The translations under genes were made by a program, and so were the position numbers. The notes beneath the pieces are model-generated. The model searched no databases, had not been told where the DNA came from, and saw only the letters and a list, made by a program, of their open reading frames with translations. From Conus ventricosus (Eukaryota > Mollusca > Gastropoda > Neogastropoda > Conidae), in the NCBI GenBank assembly GCA_018398815.1, contig CM031622.1, positions 18,086,181 through 18,150,180 of the forward strand: a stretch of 64,000 nucleotides of DNA, in the 5' to 3' direction. Position 1 is the stretch's first letter. Each line of letters starts with the position of its first letter. Below, one piece after another: positions 56,336 through 64,000 of the stretch.

Positions 56336-56845
56336 GTACTACAGGATCACTGTTGGGCGCAGTCCATCGTGGCTTTGCCATCTTGATCGTTGGAGGAGTT
56401 TTCCTCGTGGCCATATGCAGCTTTTGTAGAATCTTAGTCGAACGTGCCGAGTGGTGCGAGCCCGTGCGCTCCCTTCTTCTCTGCTGCGAGAAGGCCTGTC
56501 CTCTCTGTGTGAAGGGGTTGGCCGCCTCTTTCACAGCCATGGAACATGTTCTACCGCAGAAATTCGAAGAACCAGCATCACTTTGGACAGCCCACCTTTA
56601 GGTGACTCAGAGAGAGACAACACATGGAGTGAAACGATATCCCCGCAATGTCGTCGGACGGAGAGGTCCTTCCTGGCGATCCAGCATCGCCTCCTCCTGA
56701 TTATTCTTCAGTGGTGGAGACTCCTTCCTGCCCCCAGCTTCAAGAACCTGAGCCAGCTGAACCTACAGCACCACCTATGTCACTAGCACCACGTCTGGAG
56801 ACAGTCAATCATCTGGAGCAATTGAGGCTCCTCCTCCATCTATGA
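56336..56845 (+). CDS. Candidate terminal exon B: membrane span, Cys-rich juxtamembrane region, PPxY tail
   Basis: The acceptor ends at 56335 and the frame needs one base from an upstream exon, the same phase as exon A at 4175. It encodes a hydrophobic span (GFAILIVGGVFLVAICSF, about 56372-56425), a cysteine-rich stretch (LLLCCEKACPLCVKGL) and, after two frame changes (about 56560 and 56645), a Pro-rich tail with SPPPDYSSVVE, a PPxY motif, ending at TGA 56843-56845. The middle frame has a natural-looking segment SITLDSPPLGDSERDN. The frame changes may be indel errors or decay. The layout and order match exon A, so they look like paralogues. No Cys-rich upstream exon was found for B within the window. 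Confidence 0.5.
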
Positions 56846-57529
56846 ATCGCTGTTTAGAGGGGAAAGTTCTGTGTAGAAAGCCTTGGTGTTTGCAAGCTTG
56901 ACAAGGTTGCTGTCTGTGTGTCTTGAGATCTGCATGCAGAGTGTCTTTTCAAAGTGTAAACTCATGGTTACACAGTAAGAGTGAGAATAAGAAAAATGTT
57001 CTGTTAAACAGTAAGAGTGAAAATAAGAAAAAAAATGTTCTGACTGGCTGACAAAACAACACTGGTCATGCTTGTCAAAGCGCTTGCTGGCATGAGATGT
57101 ACTAGTTCAGGTTAATTTTAAAACTTCGATAAATTAAAAGTTAATCATTTACTATTATTTATCACTTATGTTTGAGAGCGTTTATTTAGTGCAAATCTTC
57201 ATCTAGAGACCAAGTTCTTGGCGCTTTACAATCCATGTAGTTGTTTACACAATGGGTGGCCTATTTGGGTAGTCATCTGAAGAGCTGCCTGTTGGCACTA
57301 GATTCAGTTCTTTCTGTTGCCATTCAGTGCAATATCTGTCACTCAGTTTTATATTCTTCCAATTTTTTCATTAAGGATGCATGCTGTGTGTACAGGTGTA
57401 ATCTATGCCAGTGGCTAAACTGACCTCTTCCGCGAAAGTTTATGAAGGATTTTACGCATGGACAAGGAGTTGTGCATGTGTTCACACATGGAACCTCAGT
57501 TTATACTTTTAGTCTCATCAAAGGACTTT
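56846..57529. other. 3' flank with SINE-like segment
   Basis: Contains a short AGTAAGAGTGAGAATAAGAA duplication near 56977 and 57010. A segment around 57170-57240 (AGTGCAAATCTTCATCTAGA, then GGCGCTTTACAA) resembles the core of a molluscan SINE. No gene seen. Confidence 0.35.
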
Positions 57530-57532
57530 TGA

Positions 57533-57775
57533 ATTGAATCAGAACGAGTATTAAGACCAAGGGAACATCCCCTCCCCCCTCCCATTGAATCAGAACAAGT
57601 ATTAAGTCCAAGGGAACATCCCCTCCCCCTCCCATTGAATCAGAACAAGTATTAAGTCCAAGGAACATCCCCTCCCCCTCCCATTGAATCAGAACAAGTA
57701 TTAAGTCCAAGGGAACATCCCCTCCCCCTCCCATTGAATCAGAATGAGTGTTAACTCCAAGGAACAACCCCCTTA
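57533..57775 (-). repeat. ~49-bp minisatellite, five copies
   Basis: The unit TTGAATCAGAACAAGTATTA + AGTCCAAGGGAACATCCCCTCCCCCTCCCA is repeated five times, with variation in the C run. It lies directly downstream of the tRNA-like head on the minus strand, so it may be an expanded SINE body. Confidence 0.9.
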
Positions 57776-57777
57776 AA

Positions 57778-57800
57778 CCCCCCCCCCCCCCCCCCCCCCC
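57778..57800 (+). repeat. 23-base C homopolymer
   Basis: An uninterrupted C run between the minisatellite and the tRNA-like head. Confidence 0.9.
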
Positions 57801-57821
57801 TTTTTCCACCCATTACCAAAA

Positions 57822-57905
57822 CAGCAGGTGGAGGTTTGAATCCACAACCCCAAGATCACCAGAATCCTGAGTCTGGCGCGCTACCCACTGTGCTATTCCA
57901 GCCTG
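57822..57905 (-). mobile_element. tRNA-Leu(CAG)-like SINE head
   Basis: The minus strand reads as a tRNA-like unit: an A-box region TAGCACAGTGGGTAGCGC, an anticodon arm CCAGA-CTCAGGA-TTCTGG (CAG in the loop) and a B box in GTGGATTCAAACCTCCAC. The GCGCCAGACTCAGG word is characteristic of tRNA-Leu. The acceptor stem is poorly paired, so a SINE head or tRNA pseudogene is more likely than a working tRNA. Confidence 0.6.
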
Positions 57906-58900
57906 CACAATGTCTAATCCTGCTGGCTGTCTCAAATCAGACCATGTTGTAGAAGATCAGGCCCATAACAGGGTCATGAAACCCAGATGATATCAAAGCT
58001 GACTATCTGAATACCAGAGGAAAATGAAATGTGGGTCATCAGTCCTGGAGTCTTTGGACATCGGACAAAAATTAGGAAATCTGGTCAGAAATGAGAGGAA
58101 AAAAAAGATTTACAGAGTAAACGTTTTTCATGGATAGCCTACATAAATCCTAAAAAAATGTTGGTAAACTTGTATACAACAATTGTGTGTGTTTAATCTG
58201 CTGGCAATTTGACCTAAGATGGCTATTGCTTTCAATGACCATCTTCAAAAATAGTAATAGTAATAATAATACAAACAGTAAATTGTAATGAAAAATTGTG
58301 CACACCCTAATGAAAGAAAACTGGTCAAATATTAACAGAAAGTTGTGAGAAGAGAACAGGAACTAGTTTTATGACATACTTACCTGTCCAACAAATGCCT
58401 TATCTTCACAAGGCATGAAAACTGCCATGCATCAAGATTTTTTTTTAAAGACTAAAATGAGGGGGGTAGGTAGTTCTTCCTTTAACCATCAGGCAAACAG
58501 GAGCAGTCTCCATCAGCGATAGTTCATACTCAATTCACCCTCAATTTAGTTTTAGCCTCTTTTTCCACACTGGGGGAAAGTGGTGGAAGGAATTTTAGTG
58601 TTTTGACAGGTAACATATCATAGAATTACTTTAGCAGTAAATACCTTTTGTTCATGCTTACCTGTCCAAACAAATGCCTAAAATTTAAAGGATGGCAAGA
58701 ATTCTACTGAGAAAAAAGTTCATCTCAGACTCAATGCACAGGCTGACCATACCATCCAAAGCTCGCCCAAACAGCCACTGCCTAAGGCCCTTGTGTAATA
58801 TGAGTATTATTAGGGATGTGTCAAGAATTGGCTCAATGAAAAAAAGTTCAACTTCCTAGATAGAAATGCCGAAGGCTGACCCTATAAACTCTATCAAGTC
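57906..58900. other. Non-coding stretch up to the gap
   Basis: The word TTACCTGTCCAACAAATGCC at about 58380 recurs in variant form at about 58663, hinting at a 285-bp duplicated repeat. On the minus strand both copies look like GGACAGGTAAGT donors, but no exon frame supports them. Confidence 0.4.
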
Positions 58901-59000
58901 NNNNNNNNNNNNNNNNNNNNNNNNNNNNNNNNNNNNNNNNNNNNNNNNNNNNNNNNNNNNNNNNNNNNNNNNNNNNNNNNNNNNNNNNNNNNNNNNNNNN
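58901..59000. other. Assembly gap (100 N)
   Basis: Exactly 100 N, a conventional placeholder. The true distance and order across it are unknown. Confidence 1.
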
Positions 59001-59070
59001 TTCGGTTTTCGGTTTCAAGTAGCCTGGTCTGGGCCAGCGTCCGGGTAAGGGCCGCGCATGCAGTTCCGGG

Positions 59071-59480
59071 GCTGACTATAGAGACTTCCGGTTTTCTATT
59101 CAAAGCTCCCGTCTGTAACGTAAATACGTGTTGACAATAGAGACTTCCGGTTTTCCATTCAAAGTTCCCGTCTGTGACGTAAATACGTGTTGACAATAGA
59201 GACTTCCGGTTTTCTATTCAAAGTTCTCGTCTGTGACGTAAATACGTGTTGACAATAGAGACTTCCGGTTTTCTATTCAAAGTTCCCGTCTGTGACGTAA
59301 ATACGTGTTGACAATAGAGACTTCCGGTTTTCCATTCAAAGTTCCCGTCTGTGACGTAAATACGTGTTGACAATAGAGATTTCCGGTTTTCTATTCAAAG
59401 TTCTCGTCTGTGACGTAAATACGTGTTGACAATAGAGATTTCCGGTTTTCTATTCAAAGTTCTCGCTGTGACGTAAACTC
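59071..59480 (+). repeat. 60-bp minisatellite, about seven copies, with CRE-like sites
   Basis: The unit contains GACTTCCGGTTTTCTATTCA, AAGTTCCCGTCTG and TGACGTAAATACGTGTTGAC. Each copy carries TGACGTAA, a CRE/bZIP-like half palindrome, and ACTTCCGG, an ETS-like core. It starts about 70 bp after the gap, so the array could extend into it. Confidence 0.9.
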
Positions 59481-59684
59481 GTGGGTGACAGTGCTCCACA
59501 ACCACGATGACGCAACATCAGTGTCACGTCTGACGATTCAGTGGAAGGGGAGGGAAGCGGGAGTGGACGAGAGGGAAGGAGTGGGAGGGAGAGTGGGACA
59601 GAGTAGATGTACACTCCACCATGACAGTATCAGTTCCTGTGGCTTCACTGCAAACTGTGTTGGTGCCGCTACGGCCAGTCCAGT

Positions 59685-60495
59685 CATGACGTTTGTAGCC
59701 CGCCATCACCGCCATCACATCAGTCCAGTCATGACGTTTGTAGCCTGTCATCACCGCCATCACACCAGGCCTGTCATGACGTTTATAGCCCGCCATTACT
59801 GCCATCACACCAGTCCAGTCATGACGTTTGTAGCCCGCCATCACTGCCATCACACCAGTCCTGTCATGACGTTTGTAGCCCGCCATCACTGCCATCACAC
59901 CAGGCCTGTCATGACGTTCGTAGCCCGCCATCACCGCCGTCACGCCAGTCCTGTCATGACGTTTGTAGCCCGCATCACTGCCATCACACCAGGCCTGTCA
60001 TGACGTTTGTAGCCCGCCATCACTGCCATCACACCAGTCCTGTCATGACGTTTGTAGCCCGCCATCACTGCCATCACACCAGGCCTGTCATGACGTTTGT
60101 AGCCCGCCATCACGCCGTCACGCCAGTCCTGTCATGACGTTTGTAGCCCGCCATCACTGCCGTCACACCAGTCCTGTCATGACGTTTGTAGCCCGCCATC
60201 ACTGCCATCACACCAGACTTGTCATGACGTTTGTAGCCCGCCATCACTGCCATCACACCAGACCTGTCATGACGTTTGTAGCCCGCCATTACTGCCGTCA
60301 CACCAGTCCTGTCATGACGTTTGTAGCCCGCCATCACTGCCATCACACCAGACTTGTCATGACGTTTGTAGCCCGCCATCACTGCCATCACACCAGACCT
60401 GTCATGACGTTTGTAGCCCGCCATTACTGCCGTCACACCAGTCCTGTCATGACGTTTGTAGCCCGCCATCACTGCCATCACATCAGGCCTGTCAG
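59685..60495 (+). repeat. ~41-bp minisatellite, about twenty copies
   Basis: The unit GTCATGACGTTTGTAGCCCG + CCATCACTGCCATCACACCA is repeated about twenty times. Variants alternate (CAGTCCT, CAGGCCT, CAGACTT, CAGACCT), forming a higher-order pattern of about 125 bp near 60160-60480. The array produces long artefactual frames on both strands. Confidence 0.95.
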
Positions 60496-60599
60496 CAAGC
60501 GGAAGAAAAAAAAAATATATAAAAAGACCTGTATGGTACAAGTGAAAATGCCAGAATAACATGTGACCAACTATGTGACCAACCACGCATAATTCGGAT

Positions 60600-60700
60600 C
60601 AAAACAAACAAACAAACAAACAAACCCTAAAAAAAACCAACCAACCAAACAACCAAAGTCGAACGTCTTTTTTCGGAGTTAAATTCGCCATTTGCGTATA
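60600..60700. other. AAAC-rich spacer
   Basis: An AAAC tetramer tract (about 60603-60624) and low-complexity CCAA sequence. Confidence 0.6.
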
Positions 60701-61060
60701 CATAAAGATGAAGATTGTACTGAGTGCATTGTTCCGTTTTACATTCCATTGTATTGTATTGCATTGTATTGTGTGTATCGATATAAATATGAAGTTTGTA
60801 CTGTGTTGTGTTGTGTCATCTTGCATTCCATTGTATTGTATTGCATAGTACTGTGTGTGTCGATATAAAGATGAAGTTTGTATTTTGTTGTGTTGTGTCG
60901 TCTTACATTCCATTGTATTGTATTGTATTGTATTGTATTGTATTGTATTGTGTGTGTAGATAAAAAGATGAAGTTTGTACTGTGTTGTGTAGTCTTGCAT
61001 TTCGTTGTATCGTATTGCGTTGTTTTGTAATCTATTGTACTGTAATGTATTGTATCCAAT
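60701..61060 (+). repeat. Higher-order ATTGT satellite, four units
   Basis: Four ~80-95-bp units each contain AAAGATGAAGTTTGTACTGT or a variant, a GTTGTG stretch, TTGCATTCCATT and a block of TATTG pentamers. The pentamer block is longest in the third unit (about 60913-60950). Confidence 0.9.
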
Positions 61061-61289
61061 CATATCATTTACCTACTTAATGGTCCAAACCGAATTCTGC
61101 ACTACTGTTTACGTCGTGGTAGTAGGTATCCACGCTTCCCTCCTCTTCCCCCTCCCCAACCCCCCCACCCCACCCCCATCCCCCACCCTCTCCCTCCATC
61201 CCCCAATCCTCGATATATCGGTTTTTATCTTTCTTTTCTTATCTTTTTTTCTTTCATCTTCTGTTTCCTTTTGGAGTGTCAAAGTGGAT
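61061..61289. other. Pyrimidine-rich non-coding stretch
   Basis: A C/T-rich run at about 61135-61210. No coding potential recognised. Confidence 0.5.
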
Positions 61290-61411
61290 TTGCCAGCTCC
61301 TTTGTTGCCGTGAGTTCTTTAACATGCATTGATGAGTATGCGGCAAGCGGGGTCTCAGTTTAGCCCCTCATCCAAAAAGATTAGCGCTCGAACCACCACT
61401 TCAGGTTGAGT

Positions 61412-61487
<76 letters not shown>

Positions 61488-61655
61488 GCGCGCGTACATA
61501 CACACGTACACACAAAGACACGCGCGCGCACTCCCATGTACGCCCACTTACATAAACACACACAGACGCGCGCACATACACGCAAACGCAAGCACAGACA
61601 CAGACACAGACACAGACACACACGCACACATAGGCACATAAACAGACAGACAGAC

Positions 61656-61700
<45 letters not shown>

Positions 61701-61706
61701 CACACA

Positions 61707-61777
<71 letters not shown>

Positions 61778-61850
61778 TACCCCGACGAAATTCGAACCGA
61801 ACGTGTGTCCCCTGCTTCTCAATCATGACATGTCTCCCAAAGCAGTTTGT
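61290..61850 (-). mobile_element. SINE split by expanded microsatellites
   Basis: The right-hand part (about 61785-61850) read on the minus strand has a B-box-like GGTTCGAATTTCG, typical of a tRNA-derived head. The left-hand part (about 61300-61410) has TTCTTTAACATGCAT, CAGTTTAGCCCCTCATCCAA and AGATTAGCGCTCGAACCACC, resembling a tail domain common in gastropod SINEs (from memory, not searched). About 355 bp of CA, CG and CAGA repeats lie between them. Confidence 0.5.
61415..61772 (+). repeat. Compound CA / CG / CAGA microsatellite
   Basis: CA (about 61416-61473), CG (about 61473-61493), mixed ACAC, then CAGA (about 61643-61700) and CA again (about 61698-61772). All long frames across it are artefacts. 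Confidence 0.95.
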
Positions 61851-62379
61851 CTGTCCAACGGTGCTGATTTCTCTCTGTTCACATCTTTCTTGTGGGCATG
61901 TAAGACACTGCGTTCAGTGGCTTCCCAGTCACGAGACATGCTTGTGAACCATCAGTTAAAGAAGTGTCCTACGTTGCGGCTTTGTCCAGCTCATCTCCAC
62001 AATTGAAGAACAAAAAGATACACGAAGGTGTCAGTGGGACCCAGAAGAATACTGTCGTCAAATGCTGAACCACCGGGGACAATCCTGCATCCCATTTCGC
62101 AGTCTGCGTTTTGTTGGCCTAGGGTGCAGGCACTCTCAGCACTCCGGTAAGACGCTAAGGGACATAACTGCTCCCTGGCAGATGCCATTTAGTGGTAGCC
62201 ACTAGACACAACACAAAAGAACGTGCACGGAACGCCCCTAAGGGTACACCCGCCCGTATAACACCACTGCACACCCCACCGGTAGAAGACGCCGTCAGCT
62301 AAAACACTGCTGCGCATATTCTCCAGTCTTACTCTTTACTGCGTCGTCGACAGGGGAGACCAGCACAACTCCGGACAGA
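61851..62379. other. Non-coding stretch
   Basis: Moderate GC, with no exon or transposon protein recognised. Confidence 0.4.
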
Positions 62380-62617
62380 GCCAAACCTACGCCAAACGGC
62401 CCGTAGTGACATAGCCAAACCTACGCCAAACGGCCCGTAGTGACATAGCCAAACCTACGCCAAACGGCCCGTAGGGACATAGCCAAACCTACGCCAAACG
62501 GCCCGTAGTGACATAGCCAAACCTACGCCAAACGGCCCGTAGTGACATAGCCAAGCTTACGCCAAACGGCCCGTAGTGACATAGCCAAACTTACGCCAAA
62601 CGGCCCGTAGTGACATG
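62380..62617 (+). repeat. 34-bp minisatellite, seven copies
   Basis: The unit AGCCAAACCTACGCCAAACG + GCCCGTAGTGACAT is repeated seven times with only a few substitutions. Confidence 0.95.
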
Positions 62618-63064
62618 CCTTTTGAGGAGGATCAAATGAGAAGGCTGGAACTATACTGTCCAATTATTTCAACCACCTAACGGGTGCATTGCCAAAGAGT
62701 ATTGCTCAGATTCCCTGATCAACACTGCAGGTGCAGGATCTCTCGGGCTTGGTGAACACCGGGATAGATTTTGAAAGAAAGTGTAGAGTATAACTCTGTC
62801 ATGCAGTCTTAGACCAGATTAAAACTTCCTATCATCCTCTTCATCGTCCTTATCCGCACTGCTCATCATGAAAAAGTATCTTTCTCCCTTCATAGTCTGT
62901 CCTCATGCTGACATATTGGGGGTCAGTTTTCAGTTTGCCTTCACAATCACGCCGGGGATGGGCTCATGTTTAAAGCCGCCCGCACCGGAAAGTTTACAGG
63001 GATTGTCGTTCATAGACATGGCTGTGGAAAGGGGCTATCCGTTCATGTTGGCTCTACGACCAAG

Positions 63065-63343
63065 CAGTCATCGTCGGCAGCAAGAGGCCGACATGATGGT
63101 GTCCAGCCCAGCAGTCATCGTCGGCAGCAAGAGGCCGACATGATGGTGTCCAGCCCAGCAGTCATCGTCGGCAACAAGAGGCCGACATGATGGTGTCCAG
63201 CCCAGCAGTCATCGTCGGCAGCAAGAGGCCGACATGATGGTGTCCAGCCCAGCAGTCATCGTCGGCAGCAAGAGGCCGACATGATGGTGTCCAGCCCAGC
63301 AGTCATCGTCGGCAGCAAGAGGCCGACATGATGGTGTCCAGCC
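63065..63343 (+). repeat. 47-bp minisatellite within copy 3, six copies
   Basis: The unit CAGTCATCGTCGGCAGCAAG + AGGCCGACATGATGGTGTCCAGCCCAG recurs every 47 bp at 63065, 63112, 63159, 63206, 63253 and 63300. Copy 1 of the family has the corresponding segment once (about 425-462). Confidence 0.95.
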
Positions 63344-63365
63344 TTAGGTGAATCAGGACAGGCAC

Positions 63366-63562
63366 CACTGAACACCACCCCAGTGACTCGGGAACAGGGC
63401 CGTGTGTCTTCTGTCCCACACTGAACACCACCCCAGTGACTCGGGAACAGGGCTTCTGTCCCACACTGAACACCACCCCAGTGACTCGGGAACAGGGCTT
63501 CTGTCCCACACTGAACACCACCCCAGTGACTCGGGAACAGGGCCGTGTGTCTTCTGTCCCAC
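63366..63562 (+). repeat. ~45-bp minisatellite within copy 3, four copies
   Basis: The unit CACTGAACACCACCCCAGTG + ACTCGGGAACAGGGCTTCTGTCCCA occurs four times; the first and last carry an extra CCGTGTGT. Copies 1 and 2 have this segment once. Confidence 0.95.
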
Positions 63563-63620
63563 GCCCACCTCGTGTTGACTGTTCCTTGTAATTGGCCGGT
63601 GCAAGGACTGCGGCAGAACA

Positions 63621-64000
63621 CCCCTGAATGTAGCTCTAAAGCACAGGTCCAGAGTGAGCGGTATGAGAATGATGCCATTGAGAGAGCATTGAAGATGAAA
63701 AAAACAACAACCGAAAACCGGTCTGAAAATAAATCTCTAATAATAAAACATACCGGTTCTGTTGAAAGCTGTTAATACCGTTTCACAGAGACAGTCCAAC
63801 ATGCGCTCACGTTTTTGCATGATTTACATTATTCATCAATTAAGAATGCATCTGGTTAAAACACGGTTGCTTGACTTAATCTACAGAAAATGCACAAAGA
63901 GGTCTCATATCTCTCTTTACACACAGTGGTGTTACGGTTTGTTTGTTTTCTGGTCGTTGCTTTTGTTGTTGTTTGAGAGTTCGTTTGTTGTATTTTCATT
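63621..64000. other. Non-coding stretch to the window end
   Basis: AT-rich, with a GTT-rich tract near the end. No gene recognised. Confidence 0.5.

Larger units (their letters stand above)
62618..63620 (+). repeat. Dispersed repeat family, copy 3, with internal expansions
   Basis: The same order of segments as 1-620: a CTAACGGGTGCATTGCC opening, GTCATGCAGTCTTAGACCAG, a TCCTCTTCATCGTCC segment, GACCAAGCAGTCATCGTC, GATGGTGTCCAGCC, CCAGTGACTCGGGAACAG and TTGACTGTTCC. It is longer because two short segments have expanded into tandem arrays. Confidence 0.75.

Noticed and set aside
57822..57905. Functional tRNA-Leu gene
   Set aside because: The acceptor stem is mispaired and the 3' side continues into repeat sequence; a SINE head or tRNA pseudogene fits better.
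58370..58680. Two minus-strand GGACAGGTAAGT words as exon donors
   Set aside because: They belong to a duplicated non-coding segment and no open frame or acceptor supports an exon.
59685..60495. CRISPR-like array of regular repeats
   Set aside because: The units are contiguous, with no unique spacers, no leader and no cas genes, and the genome is animal; it is a minisatellite.
59485..60586. Long frames on both strands encoding repeated VMTFVARHH- or GYKRHDR-type peptides
   Set aside because: Artefacts of the ~41-bp tandem array, open on both strands because the unit lacks stop codons.
61355..61826. Cys/Val-rich frames across the microsatellite
   Set aside because: Translation of CA/GT repeats, not a protein.

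Overview
This is a repeat-dominated stretch of an animal nuclear genome. Gene-like sequence is sparse, with exons bounded by GT/AG splice sites. Transposon families common in invertebrates are abundant, and the tRNA-derived SINE tails look like those of molluscs. A gastropod or related mollusc fits best, but that is inference. No rRNA genes, bacterial operons or CRISPR arrays were seen.

Layout. 1-5.1 kb: one end of a dispersed repeat, then a two-exon host gene candidate (Cys-rich ectodomain exon 1426-1632; transmembrane plus PPxY-tail exon from 4175). 5.8-17.1 kb: a minus-strand pile-up consisting of a Penelope-like GIY-YIG fragment, a degenerate Ty3/Gypsy element with short LTRs (13874-13981 and 6547-6617) interrupted by two CR1-type non-LTR copies, and a third non-LTR element. 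17.4-18.6 kb: a 32-bp minisatellite and copy 2 of the dispersed repeat. 18.9-26.7 kb: a second, plus-strand Gypsy element with decayed LTRs and an inverted 3' end. 26.7-32.1 kb: non-coding DNA with satellites.

32.1-55.3 kb: the centrepiece, a Polinton/Maverick-type element (32119-55329, flanked by AATGA on both sides). Its 235-bp terminal repeats are themselves bounded by inverted ~49-bp arms. A young gag-only LTR retrotransposon (32306-39067) sits inside the left terminal repeat. An intact Tc1-type transposon (41367-42867) sits inside the protein-primed DNA polymerase gene. From about 43.63 to 55.10 kb the sequence abruptly becomes homopolymer-rich and full of apparent indels while still carrying recognisable polymerase motifs, so it is most likely a very low-accuracy consensus.

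55.3-64 kb: a second transmembrane/PPxY exon (56336-56845) that enters in the same splice phase as the exon at 4175 and looks like its paralogue. It is followed by a tRNA-Leu-like SINE, a 100-N gap, large minisatellite arrays (60-bp, ~41-bp, 34-bp and ATTGT-based), a SINE split by CA/CAGA microsatellites, and a third copy of the dispersed repeat carrying two internal expansions.

Only the Tc1 transposase and possibly the small Polinton ORFs look intact. Most other coding sequence is broken, partly by decay and partly by probable assembly indels in homopolymers.
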